Positions 41,069 to 49,660 of a stretch of 64,000 bases of DNA are shown one piece after another. Under the pieces are notes generated by a model that saw only the letters and a program-made list of their open reading frames with translations, was not told the origin of the DNA and did no database searches. Origin of the DNA: Pedobacter chinensis (GTDB lineage Bacteria; Bacteroidota; Bacteroidia; Sphingobacteriales; Sphingobacteriaceae); the NCBI RefSeq assembly GCF_003339865.1, contig NZ_QPKV01000007.1, forward strand, positions 124,001-188,000, written 5' to 3'. The stretch's first letter is position 1; each line of letters begins with the position of its first letter. The position numbers and the translations under genes are program-made.

Positions 41069-41608
41069 ATGGACGAAGCAAAAAACCTCATTGACCGTAC
41101 CAACAGTTTTTACATAGATATGTCAAAAAAGGTACTCACGGAAAAGGAGTACGAAATCATATATCAAATGTTGGTCAGCAAAAAACCTATAATAGAATTG
41201 GCAAATGATTATAACCTAAGCAGTGAACGGATTAGGCAGATATACAGGGATGCCTATAACAAAGTAAAATCCATTACCGAACTATTTCAGGAGATTGACT
41301 ATTATAAACAACGCAGGGATAAATTAAAAGGTGAATGCCGGAATGACTTTAGAGAAATCCGAATGTTGGATGATGCTGAAAAAACGGAGGTGCTGAAAAA
41401 GAAATTAATAGACAGTGCATTCCCTTTTAGCAAAAGACTATGGAATATGTTGGTATCATTAGATATTCATATCATCGGGGATTTAGTCTCTATACCATTA
41501 CAGGAATATCAAAATTTTAGGGGGTTCAAAAGAGTATGTAAAAGTGAACTGATAGCCTTTATTGAATTTGAGAATATTGAAGAATTATTTGATGGCTATC
41601 AAAAGTGA
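41069..41608 (+). CDS. Sigma-region-4-like HTH protein with an alpha-CTD-like C-terminus
   Basis: 179 residues. Residues 20-65 form a sigma-70 region 4 type HTH (LTEKEYEIIYQMLVSKKPI, LANDYNLSSERIRQIYRDAY). A helical linker follows, then residues 130-175 with FSKRLWNMLVSLDIHIIGDL and LQEYQNFRGFKRVCKSELIA, a helix-hairpin-helix pattern much like the RNA polymerase alpha C-terminal domain (helix, GDL, then FRGFG-type turn). Regions 2 and 3 of a sigma factor are absent, so it is more likely an activator or a polymerase-associated regulator than a true sigma factor. Together with the receiver-only protein it could form one regulatory unit controlling ICE transfer genes. Confidence 0.65.
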   Translation: MDEAKNLIDRTNSFYIDMSKKVLTEKEYEIIYQMLVSKKPIIELANDYNLSSERIRQIYRDAYNKVKSITELFQEIDYYKQRRDKLKGECRNDFREIRMLDDAEKTEVLKKKLIDSAFPFSKRLWNMLVSLDIHIIGDLVSIPLQEYQNFRGFKRVCKSELIAFIEFENIEELFDGYQK

Positions 41609-41641
41609 AGCAATAAAATTTAATGGATGATAATAATATAT

Positions 41642-43114
41642 TCAAAATCTTTTGCGTGCGTCAACTACTACTTTACCATTCTGAACGACTTGAAATGTAT
41701 CAATAACCCCATTATTTTTAGAACTGGAGAAAACGCATTTGTCACTTGGTGAAGAAGCCAGAAAAAAAGTATCCACTTCCACAGGGTAAAGTTGTTCCGT
41801 TTGTCTTGCAGTCAAAGTGAGGTATTCTTTATCTTTCGATATGGATATTTTTATAGCAGGATTTTCACTAAAATACTCGCCAACATATTTATTAATAATT
41901 TCTTCGGGAACATTTATCAGTTTCTTTTTAATAGGGTTGTAGAACTCTTTCCAGCCATATGCCGTAGCTACACTGTTTAAAACCTCAATTACAAAAGGTC
42001 TTCCATTTTCAGGATATGCATTAGTGAGGATTGCCACGCCATTGCCGGAGGTAAAGCTACCGTAATATATCGACCGATACCCATAACTTTCTCCCTCGTG
42101 CCAAAAGTATTTTTCGCCTCCTTTTTGTTCTATACCAATTCCATACCCATAATTTTCCATCACAGGTGTCAACATTTCGGATATGAGGTTCTTTGAAAGA
42201 AAAGCATTTTTCCCTCCCTTGATGGAACGTTGGATTTCCAAAATGAACTTTGCAATATCGGTAGCCGTTGACCAAAGTCCTCCGGCAGTCTGTTCCGGAT
42301 AGACATAATATCCTCCCTTTAGCGGCTTCATTTCTTTATCATAACCTACAGCATAATTTGTGTATTTCGCAGCAAGTGGTTGGGAAAAAGTGCTATTGCC
42401 CATTTTTAATGGTTCCAATACCAACCCCTGCATCAATTGTTCATAATTGCTCGATATGTTATCGTCCAATATCTTTCGGATTACGGTGCTTCCTCCGCCT
42501 GAGTATTGGTAATGCGAGCCTGGGGAATAAATGGGCTTTACAGGTTCATTATTCGCTGGTTTTTCGCCATTAAGAATTTGATTTATCGAAGGGATTAAAT
42601 CGGACGTAGGATAACCTACAAAACCTCGTACACTTAAACCGGCAGTATGGCTTAATAAATTTTTTAAGGTAATCGTTTTTCCATAAGAGAGTTCGTTGTC
42701 AGGGAATTTCCAGGTTTTTAAATACTCTCTTATATCCTTTGATAAGGAGAGTTTATTTTGCTCAACCAATTTCATTATCCCTAATGCATTAACTGATTTG
42801 CTAATGGATGCCACCTGATAAATGGTGTTTGTATCTGCAACTGTTTTATGTTCAATATCAGCATAACCATAGGCTTTAGCCCATTCAATTATACCGTTAT
42901 GTATGACTGCAATAGAAACTGAAGGGACTTTATAAAATCTCATTCTATCGAGAATGTTATATTGTTGTACAAGGCTATCCTCAAAAATGATTGCCCTTAC
43001 CTCTGTCAGATTGTTTTCAACTTGCACTATCTTATTTGTTTGTGAAAACAAATAAGATGAAAAAAACAGAGTGCATTGAATTAGGAGAAGAATTTTACTT
43101 TTCATCTTTACCAA
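41642..43114 (-). CDS. Exported serine hydrolase of the beta-lactamase/penicillin-binding (class C-like) family
   Basis: 490 residues. Signal peptide (ILLLIQCTLFFSSYLFSQ), catalytic SISK (Ser103, Lys106) in QVASISKSVNALG, the second motif YSG in HYQYSGGGSTV (where true AmpC enzymes have YAN), and third motif HEG in WHEGESYGYRS. A C-terminal lipocalin-like domain (VPEEIINKYVGEYFSENPAI and on) follows, as in many esterase/peptidase members. It is periplasmic. Antibiotic hydrolysis cannot be claimed: family VIII esterases and D-aminopeptidases share these motifs. It is isolated, on the opposite strand to the regulators, next to an IS110 element. Confidence 0.85.
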   Translation of the reverse strand: MVKMKSKILLLIQCTLFFSSYLFSQTNKIVQVENNLTEVRAIIFEDSLVQQYNILDRMRFYKVPSVSIAVIHNGIIEWAKAYGYADIEHKTVADTNTIYQVASISKSVNALGIMKLVEQNKLSLSKDIREYLKTWKFPDNELSYGKTITLKNLLSHTAGLSVRGFVGYPTSDLIPSINQILNGEKPANNEPVKPIYSPGSHYQYSGGGSTVIRKILDDNISSNYEQLMQGLVLEPLKMGNSTFSQPLAAKYTNYAVGYDKEMKPLKGGYYVYPEQTAGGLWSTATDIAKFILEIQRSIKGGKNAFLSKNLISEMLTPVMENYGYGIGIEQKGGEKYFWHEGESYGYRSIYYGSFTSGNGVAILTNAYPENGRPFVIEVLNSVATAYGWKEFYNPIKKKLINVPEEIINKYVGEYFSENPAIKISISKDKEYLTLTARQTEQLYPVEVDTFFLASSPSDKCVFSSSKNNGVIDTFQVVQNGKVVVDARKRF

Positions 43115-43199
43115 ATTTCCACTTTACCAAATAAAATGTTCAAAACTAAAAACACTTTACTAAGTAAAATAATTACTGCAAGTTACAAATTAATAACAG

Positions 43200-43418
43200 G
43201 AACCATTTGTAACCAAGCGACGTTCTTTTGCTTCTCCTATGTTTGTATAATATAATCTAAGTGAAGAAGGGCGAGAGCAGATTTTGCTTTAAATAGCCTT
43301 ATGGTATATTCAAGAAAAGAGACTGCCTCCTCTTCTTTAACCTTTTAGAATCTGAACAGAATGTAAGGAATTTGCTCATTATGAGTCTAATAGCCAGTAT
43401 ATCCAGTCAGGAGAAAAG
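43200..43418 (+). other. Non-coding left flank of the IS110 element, candidate bridge RNA region
   Basis: The 300 nt between the serine hydrolase and the transposase start contain no gene. Within it AAGAAGGGCGAGAGCAG (about 43265) can pair with CTGCCTCCTCTTCTT (about 43324) around an internal loop, and GCAGATTTTGC is a small hairpin. IS110 elements of the IS621 type transcribe a bridge RNA from the non-coding end before the transposase gene, so this region is the place to look. The element boundary is not defined. Confidence 0.4.
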
Positions 43419-44495
43419 ATGAAGGAAGGTTATCACTTACCTAAACCATATAAGATGAAGGTATTATTAAAGCAGACAGTAGGAATTGATGTTGCACAAA
43501 ATGAATTAGTTGTATCGCTTGGTAGAATGGATGAACAGATCAGCATAGAAGTCTATGGCTACAAAGTATTTCCCAATACTAAAAAAGGTTTTTTAAGTCT
43601 TGTATCGTGGGTAAATAAACAGACATCAACTACAACAGAAGTACGGTACGTGATGGAAGCAACAGGAGTTTACCATGAATCCTTAGCCTACTATCTTTAC
43701 AGTATTCAAAAACAAGTCAGCATCGTTTTGCCAAACAAGATCAGTAATTATGCAAAAACACTTGACATAAAAACCATTACTGACAAGAGCGCTTCACAAG
43801 CGATTGCTAGATTTGGTTTGGAAAGGCAATTGGAAGTATGGCAACCTCCTTTAAAAATATTTAATGATTTGAGACAGCTTTGTAGGGAACGTGAGCAGCT
43901 TGTACATGAGCGTACAATGTTGAAAAATCAACTGCACGCAGAACGTACTTCTGCAACTTCAAGTGAAAGCTCAGTTAAACGAACTAAAAAAAGAATAGCT
44001 CTTATTGATTTGCAGGAAAAGCAGATAAGAGAAGAAATTGCTATCCTTATCAAAGGAGATCAAACTCTAGTAGAAAAGATGAAAATAGTATCTTCAATTC
44101 CGGGAATTGGAAATCTGACTGCTGTAACAATTATCGCTGAAACCAACGGATTCGAGTTAATAAAGAATAAAAGACAGTTGGTCAGTTATGCAGGATTAGA
44201 TGTAAGAGAAAAGACATCTGGAACCTCAGTGAAATCCAAACCTCGAATTTCCAAGCGGGGTAATAGGAATTTAAGAAAGGTAATGCACTTTCCAGCATTA
44301 ACTGCAATTAGGACTGATGAAAGGTTCAGAGATATTTTCTTAAGAATGGTTTCAAGGCATGGTATCAAAATGAAGGCTATAGTTGCCATCCAAAGAAAAC
44401 TCCTAGAATTGACTTTTATATTATGGAAAAACAATTCTTATTATAATTCAGAACACCAGCATCAAATCATTCCGTTTCAGGAAGTAGCGATGTAA
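43419..44495 (+). CDS. IS110-family transposase
   Basis: 358 residues. N-terminal RuvC-like DEDD domain (VGIDVAQNELVVSL with the first Asp, VMEATGVYHESLAYYL with the Glu, then TDKSASQAIARFG), a coiled-coil middle (REREQLVHERTMLKNQLHAE), and the C-terminal Tnp domain (SIPGIGNLTAVTIIAE, LVSYAGLDVREKTSGTSVKS, ISKRGNRNLRKVMHF) containing the likely catalytic Ser. I keep the ATG at 43419 because AGGAG lies 8 nt before it; an alternative ATG is at 43452. The reading frame looks intact. IS110 elements lack long terminal inverted repeats, so the ends cannot be set by eye. Confidence 0.92.
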   Translation: MKEGYHLPKPYKMKVLLKQTVGIDVAQNELVVSLGRMDEQISIEVYGYKVFPNTKKGFLSLVSWVNKQTSTTTEVRYVMEATGVYHESLAYYLYSIQKQVSIVLPNKISNYAKTLDIKTITDKSASQAIARFGLERQLEVWQPPLKIFNDLRQLCREREQLVHERTMLKNQLHAERTSATSSESSVKRTKKRIALIDLQEKQIREEIAILIKGDQTLVEKMKIVSSIPGIGNLTAVTIIAETNGFELIKNKRQLVSYAGLDVREKTSGTSVKSKPRISKRGNRNLRKVMHFPALTAIRTDERFRDIFLRMVSRHGIKMKAIVAIQRKLLELTFILWKNNSYYNSEHQHQIIPFQEVAM

Positions 44496-44635
44496 ATAAA
44501 GAGAAGCTTAATTCTCTATCGATAATTTGTTTAAGAGGTTGGCTTTAGCTTATAACCCCCGAACCATTTTTGGGTTTATTTAAATCTAATATTTAAACTT
44601 AGTTTAAAAGTAAAAGGCTGAAATGCATAAAAAAA

Positions 44636-44675
44636 ACATCGAAAACCATAGAAAAAATCTGATAGCTTTCGATGT
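44636..44675 (-). terminator. Terminator of the sulP gene
   Basis: Perfect 9-bp arms ACATCGAAA (44636-44644) and TTTCGATGT (44667-44675); on the minus strand the hairpin is followed by a T run (44629-44635). It lies just downstream of the sulP stop. Confidence 0.7.
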
Positions 44676-44694
44676 AAACTTAAATATACCAATG

Positions 44695-46230
44695 TTACTT
44701 ATTAGTCATTACTTTGTAGGTAGGATCTTCGATAATATTCACATCTATAACTGTTTCAGCATTTTTCAGTAACTGTCTGCAATCTTGGCTTAAATGTCGT
44801 AAATGTAGTTTTTTACCTTCCTTGTGATACTTCTCCGTAATTTTATTTAAAGCTTCAATAGCAGACATATCAACTACTTTACTTTCCTTAAAATCAATTA
44901 CAACTTCATTCGGGTCATTTAGTACGTCAAATTTTTCAATAAATGCGGCAGTAGAACCAAAGAACAGCGGTCCAAAAATTTCGTAATGCTTTACACCATC
45001 TTCATCTACATACTTTCTTGCACGTATTCGTTTGGCACTTTCCCAGGCAAATACAAGAGCTGAAATAACTACACCTATCAAAACGGCTAAAGCTAAATTG
45101 TGTAATAGTACAGTTATAACTGCTACCAGCATACCAATAAAAATGTCGTGTCGAGGCATTTTATTAATAATTCGAAAGCTAACCCACTCAAATGTGCCTA
45201 TAGCTACCATCATCATCACCCCGACTAATGCCGCCATTGGAATTTGTTCTATTACAGGACCTGCAACCAGAATGATCAATAAGATTGCAATTGAGGCAAT
45301 TATTGCAGAAAGTCTGGCTCTTCCACCGGCTCCGATATTCACTAAAGTCTGAGCAACCATTGCACATCCACCCATTCCTCCGAAGAAACCGTTGGTGATA
45401 TTTGCTATGCCCTGTGCGGCAGCCTCACGGTTAGATTGTCCTTTTGTGCTGGTTATTTCATCAACCATATTAAGCGTTAACAGACTTTCAATCAACCCAA
45501 CACCTGCCATTACTAAGGCGTAGGGGAAAATAATTTTCAGGGTTTCCAGATTAAACGGTATTCCCGGAATATGAAATGATGGCAGTGAACCACCTACTGA
45601 AGCTATATCAATTACTTTTTTAGTATCAATACCGAAAAAATATACGATACCGAATACAACAATTATCGCTACTAACGATGCAGGAACCGCCTTTGTAAAT
45701 TTTGGTAATATAAATACAATTGCTATGGTTAACAACGTCAATCCCGCCATTAAATAGAGGGCAGAACCCTGCATCCAACCTTCTATTCCGTTTTCTACAA
45801 CTTTAAATTGAGCTACCTGTGCCATAAAAATGATTACTGCAAGACCGTTTAAGAAACCATACATTACCGGTTGTGGGATCAAGCGGACAAATTTACCCAG
45901 CTTAAAAATTCCTACTGAAAATTGCAGTAGACCTGCTAATATAACCGCAGCAAAAAGATATTCCACACCATGCGATGCAGCCAATGCAATAAGTACGACT
46001 ACCGTTGCTCCAGCACCTCCGGAAACCATTCCGGGTCTGCCTCCCAAGATTGCTGTAACAATACCCATTAAAAAGGCTGCATAAAGCCCTGTCAAAGGCG
46101 ATAGCCCTGCCAGAATAGCAAAGGATAAAGACTCAGGTATCATCGTCATAGCCACTGCAAGACCCGCAAGAATTTCATTTTTGTAATTAATTTTCTGTTT
46201 GAAATCAAACAAATTGATAATTTTCTGCAT
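44695..46230 (-). CDS. SulP-family inorganic anion transporter with STAS domain
   Basis: 511 residues. The N-terminal 390 residues hold 10-14 TM helices with SulP hallmarks (AVAMTMIPESLSFAILAGLSPLTGLYAAF, given in part: PESLSFAILAGLSP; then TNGFFGGMGGCAMVAQTLVN and GAGGRARLSAI). A cytoplasmic STAS domain follows from about residue 400 (EVVIDFKESKVVDMSAIEAL). It transports sulfate, bicarbonate or another anion, often with Na+ or H+; the substrate is not determined by the sequence. It stands alone with a terminator behind it, between the IS110 element and the PRTRC cassette, and is probably captured cargo. Confidence 0.92.
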   Translation of the reverse strand: MQKIINLFDFKQKINYKNEILAGLAVAMTMIPESLSFAILAGLSPLTGLYAAFLMGIVTAILGGRPGMVSGGAGATVVVLIALAASHGVEYLFAAVILAGLLQFSVGIFKLGKFVRLIPQPVMYGFLNGLAVIIFMAQVAQFKVVENGIEGWMQGSALYLMAGLTLLTIAIVFILPKFTKAVPASLVAIIVVFGIVYFFGIDTKKVIDIASVGGSLPSFHIPGIPFNLETLKIIFPYALVMAGVGLIESLLTLNMVDEITSTKGQSNREAAAQGIANITNGFFGGMGGCAMVAQTLVNIGAGGRARLSAIIASIAILLIILVAGPVIEQIPMAALVGVMMMVAIGTFEWVSFRIINKMPRHDIFIGMLVAVITVLLHNLALAVLIGVVISALVFAWESAKRIRARKYVDEDGVKHYEIFGPLFFGSTAAFIEKFDVLNDPNEVVIDFKESKVVDMSAIEALNKITEKYHKEGKKLHLRHLSQDCRQLLKNAETVIDVNIIEDPTYKVMTNK

Positions 46231-46701
46231 AAAGATTTATGTTTAAAGTTGTAAAATGTAAATAGAAAAGTAGGTACACGAAAGCAAAACCTTCGGATAC
46301 GACAGAGAAGCCAATAAATTAAAATTGGGAAATATAACAGTTAGCCTAAGATCAAGGCGGAGTAACTTGAGATGATATTTGTACTGTTCTTTTCATTGAG
46401 TTATGCAAAAATACATTTTCTAGATATTTTACACAACCTAATGCAAAATAAAACTGGAAAAAGTTGTTTTATAACACAGAATCTTTTCTTTGGTCGCTGT
46501 GTGGAAAGAAAAGAAGTCCCTCTAAAACAACGAATGGGATAGTGAATATCCCACTTAAAATGTAGCAACCTGTTTGGTAAAATGAAGAGAAAGTAATGTG
46601 CGGAGCCGTTGCATTTTAGCAAAGGGGTTGTACCGCTTCAATGCAAAAAGACTGCCCCGACCATCGGAAGGGAGTGTCTTTTTGCCGCCCGACTTTTAGG
46701 G
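46231..46701. other. Intergenic region between sulP and the PRTRC cassette
   Basis: No convincing gene. It contains the sulP upstream region (46231-46390, AT-rich), a small hairpin GGGATA-GTGAA-TATCCC near 46536-46552, and the PRTRC terminator at 46643-46685. A 73-residue minus-strand frame (46401-46622) is probably accidental. Confidence 0.6.
46643..46685 (-). terminator. Terminator of the PRTRC operon
   Basis: Perfect 10-bp arms GCAAAAAGAC (46643-46652) and GTCTTTTTGC (46676-46685) enclose a GC-rich inner part (CCGACCATCGG). It lies 17 nt after the ThiF gene stop, on the expected side. Confidence 0.7.
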
Positions 46702-47508
46702 TCAGGCAACTTTTAGGGGTTGGGTTTGGAAGTTCTTTAGATTAAGAAAGAAACCCCTGTTTTCGGTCATTCCGTAACGGAACATAGACCATAATAACGA
46801 ACAACCCATTTGAGCCAATGTTGCATTGATATACAAATCCTGTTTTTCCAATGCTTCGGCTAAACTGCAACTTGGAGTATCGTCTGTTTGTTCGGACTGT
46901 TTCAACAGTTCGCCAAATTCATCCGTAACCATTGGCAGACTTGCCACCGTTTCATACTTTTCTGATTGTGGTTGTTTGATTTCTCCGATAGTAGATAGAA
47001 TTACTTGTCCTGTTTGTTGGCTGTTGCCAAAGTCTAACCAATACTTTGGTTCATCACGACTCATTCTGCGTTGGCTCATTACTTTAAGCATTTCTGCAAT
47101 ATCAAACCGTGCCTGTACATTGTCCACACAGGTAATGTAAATCGTTGCTTTTGCGTTTTCGGGCAGTCCACCCAATACATTGCGTTCAAACTTTTGGGTT
47201 TCTGCTTTCCAATTTGTTCCCATAAACCGATTAACACGGTTTATCAAAGCTACCGATTTGTACAATCCTGTTTCACTCGGCGCAAATCGCTGTCTGCCCA
47301 AATTGGCTTCCGTGATAATATCATCGTCCCATAAACGAACCTGCAAACCTGAGTGTCCCAATTCTGTTAAACTATGGCTCATTTCCATTAAGGCAGTCAG
47401 CACTTTTGAACCTGTGCCACCTGCACCAATCAAATTAACCTCAATGGGGTTGGTAGGACTTATTAAATAGTTGTCCGTAAAATGAACGGCTGTTTTTACT
47501 GTTTCCAT
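46702..47508 (-). CDS. PRTRC system ThiF family protein
   Basis: 268 residues. Nucleotide-binding motif VNLIGAGGTGSKVLTALME near residues 24-42, then LWDDDIITEANLGRQRFAPSE and TIYITCVDNVQARFDIAEML, the E1/ThiF adenylation fold. There is no obvious catalytic Cys in the usual crossover position, although CVDN and SCSLAEAL are present. The PRTRC (ParB-related, ThiF-related) cassette occurs on plasmids and ICEs and has no established function. The start overlaps the stop of PRTRC B by one base, and it is the last gene of the operon. Confidence 0.88.
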   Translation of the reverse strand: METVKTAVHFTDNYLISPTNPIEVNLIGAGGTGSKVLTALMEMSHSLTELGHSGLQVRLWDDDIITEANLGRQRFAPSETGLYKSVALINRVNRFMGTNWKAETQKFERNVLGGLPENAKATIYITCVDNVQARFDIAEMLKVMSQRRMSRDEPKYWLDFGNSQQTGQVILSTIGEIKQPQSEKYETVASLPMVTDEFGELLKQSEQTDDTPSCSLAEALEKQDLYINATLAQMGCSLLWSMFRYGMTENRGFFLNLKNFQTQPLKVA

Positions 47509-48233
47509 TACAATAGATTTTTAAGGGTTTTATTATTCGGTTTCAGTACTTCTTTTGGAAAGGGTTTATCTGTGTTTACAAGGTCTTTCCATAGGTTTAC
47601 GCAATTGCCTTTTATCGGATTATGATTGCCCAACAAATGGCTGAAATAGGAATTAAAGAAATAATACTCCCAAGCCTGTACAAATTCTTCCACCGAAGCG
47701 GATTTTTTAATGTCAACGCTTACCGTTCCCATACATACTTTGCCGTCTTCATAGATATTGAAATACGGTGTATGGTACAATTTTGTCCTTTCTGTGGGTC
47801 TTCTGTCGCTTGTAAGGGCAAACACGCTCAAACCGTTTTTACTGGCATTCCAAAGCATTGGCGGTACTTCTGCTGTACCGTTGGGTATTTGCAGACTATC
47901 GACAAAATACAACCGCCTTTTCTGTGCTTTGGTGTACCAAATTACCGCACCTTTATCCACATTGGGATTGATGTGCAGGATATTGGTCGGTAATATTCCG
48001 TTCGACTTTAAAAAGGCTTTGTTCTTTTCCTGTTCGGTGTTCAATGCCTTTGCCAATACGTTGGCTTCTTTTACCGTCAATGGGTGGGCGTTGATAGGAA
48101 TGCCGTTTTTGTCCATATCAAAATGCTCTACATAAACATCGGTATTGCTTCCTTTGGTTTCATAGAATACCAAAGCGGATTTTGGGTGGTACAATGTGCC
48201 GAAGTCCTGTGTTATATCGTTAATCGCTTCCAT
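47508..48233 (-). CDS. PRTRC system protein B
   Basis: 241 residues. Opening LYHPKSALVFYETKG and the following strand pattern, the middle segment VIWYTKAQKRRLYFVDSLQI, and SHLLGNHNPIKGNCVNLWKDLV near the C-terminus agree with PRTRC protein B (ubiquitin-like/E2-associated component by some predictions). It is cytoplasmic. Tight coupling to the ThiF gene (one-base overlap) suggests the two act together, possibly in a ThiF-type activation of a C-terminal carboxylate. Evidence for the reaction is lacking. Confidence 0.85.
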   Translation of the reverse strand: MEAINDITQDFGTLYHPKSALVFYETKGSNTDVYVEHFDMDKNGIPINAHPLTVKEANVLAKALNTEQEKNKAFLKSNGILPTNILHINPNVDKGAVIWYTKAQKRRLYFVDSLQIPNGTAEVPPMLWNASKNGLSVFALTSDRRPTERTKLYHTPYFNIYEDGKVCMGTVSVDIKKSASVEEFVQAWEYYFFNSYFSHLLGNHNPIKGNCVNLWKDLVNTDKPFPKEVLKPNNKTLKNLL

Positions 48234-48243
48234 AGTTTTAATT

Positions 48244-49398
48244 TTAAAAGATGTGCAAAATGTCGCTTATCTTGTGCAATAGCTCAAACAATCGGTTTTC
48301 AAAACAAAGGTTATTGGCGGTTATGTCCCTGCCGTCAAACTGTTTTAGGATAATGGGTTCTTCCATTTGTCCGTACTCCTGCATTTCGTTATTGACAGCT
48401 TCGATAAGGGTTTCATTCAGCCAACCTTTATGGTCTGCGTAAAAGGAAATGTACTTTTCCATACCGATAATGTTTTCCATATCTTCCTCCGATGCTTCTC
48501 CATTAGGTTTGGCATTGCGGAATACGTTTTCATTCGGATAGGTCTGATAAAGGTCAAAGGCTTCTTTTGCTACGGTCAAACATTCTCTGTCAATATCGTC
48601 TTTCACTTTAAAGTTGTTAATACGCTGTTCAAATACGGTGAGATTAATGCGGTTGTAAATCCTCTGTTCCATATAATCGCCAATGTATTTGGCTTGTTTG
48701 ATTTCGGCAAGATAAACGGCTGTTTCTTCGGTATAATCGTCCTGTTCCACCCAATCGTTCATCATTTCATACATCCAATACAGATAGCTTGCTTCCTGCC
48801 TGTAATACGGTATGTCAGCTATATGGTACAGATAGGCACAAACGGATAACAACAAATGGGCGTTTCTTTTCTGCTTACGGCTGTGCAACATTCGGTATAA
48901 GGAAGCAACGGGAATATAAAAGAGTGTTGCTCCTGTGTTGTAGCGTTCTTCACTTACGAAATAGGTTTTCTTACTATCCTGCACCAAACGGATTTCTTCC
49001 CAATCCAAAACTTTTTGCTTTAGTTTTTCTTCCATATCCGATACAGCCAATGCCATATTGTAAGGATAGGGAAATTGTTTGCTCTGCATAGGTTCAATTT
49101 GGTAATGCTCGGCAAGTTTGGAAAGGGACTGAAAAAAATCCCTTTCCGTTTTATCCGATTTCCTGCAAGCCTGTACGGTTTTCGTTTCTTTCAGTTTGGG
49201 CAGAAACGTACACTTTAGAAAACCATTGGCAACATTGCTGTCGGTACTGATTTGCGTTTGTCTTTCCGCACTTCGTTTGCATCCTTTGGCTTTTGCATCC
49301 AATTGGAGAACTCGTTCAACTGGCGGTGCAATTGCCGTTGTCGTTGCTGTTCGGGTATTGTGATAGTTCCCGATAGGATATATTTGTGCATAGTTCAT
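48244..49398 (-). CDS. PRTRC cassette protein, probably PRTRC F-like
   Basis: 384 residues, soluble. The N-terminal 85 residues are polar and basic with little structure; the remainder is helical (AHLLLSVCAYLYHIADIPYY, EASYLYWMYEMMNDWVEQDD) with a C-terminal acidic region. It occupies the place between PRTRC C and B where protein F is encoded in other cassettes and has a similar length, so I infer an F-like protein, not more. The gap to PRTRC B is 10 nt. Confidence 0.6.
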   Translation of the reverse strand: MNYAQIYPIGNYHNTRTATTTAIAPPVERVLQLDAKAKGCKRSAERQTQISTDSNVANGFLKCTFLPKLKETKTVQACRKSDKTERDFFQSLSKLAEHYQIEPMQSKQFPYPYNMALAVSDMEEKLKQKVLDWEEIRLVQDSKKTYFVSEERYNTGATLFYIPVASLYRMLHSRKQKRNAHLLLSVCAYLYHIADIPYYRQEASYLYWMYEMMNDWVEQDDYTEETAVYLAEIKQAKYIGDYMEQRIYNRINLTVFEQRINNFKVKDDIDRECLTVAKEAFDLYQTYPNENVFRNAKPNGEASEEDMENIIGMEKYISFYADHKGWLNETLIEAVNNEMQEYGQMEEPIILKQFDGRDITANNLCFENRLFELLHKISDILHIF

Positions 49399-49414
49399 CG
49401 CTTTAAGTATTTGG

Positions 49415-49633
49415 TTAACCTTTTGTACCCATTACGCTCTCAAATTTGTACTCTACCGCATCATCTTTTATCTGCGGTGCAGATGCTTTTGCCGTTGTGA
49501 GTATCGGGTACATATTGGCGTAAAAATTCATTACGGCTTCCACGCTCCAACGTGGTTCGGGGTCGGTCAGCCTTATATCCTGTCCTTTATCTTTGAGTAT
49601 AAAAACTCTTTCTAATTGCGTTGCTAATAACAT
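49415..49633 (-). CDS. PRTRC system protein C
   Basis: 72 residues: RVFILKDKGQDIRLTDPEPRWS, EAVMNFYANMYPILTTAKA and the end KYESVMGTKG-like VEYKFESVMGTKG are hallmarks of PRTRC protein C. It looks like a small ubiquitin-like beta-grasp protein, and its terminal Gly (MGTKG) fits a ThiF substrate, since ThiF/E1 enzymes adenylate C-terminal glycines. That link is inference. It lies 27 nt after PRTRC E and 16 nt before the F-like gene. Confidence 0.85.
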   Translation of the reverse strand: MLLATQLERVFILKDKGQDIRLTDPEPRWSVEAVMNFYANMYPILTTAKASAPQIKDDAVEYKFESVMGTKG

Positions 49634-49660
49634 AATTTTTCGATTTTGGGATTAACATTT

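Noticed and set aside
41642..43114. Beta-lactamase resistance gene
   Set aside because: The SxxK and HEG motifs fit the class C-like fold, but the second motif is YSG and there is an extra lipocalin-like domain, as in esterases and peptidases; resistance cannot be claimed.
46401..46622. 73-residue minus-strand frame between sulP and the PRTRC cassette
   Set aside because: Rich in Cys, Phe, Arg and Lys in an AT-rich non-coding stretch, no start signal, no neighbour coupling; treated as accidental.
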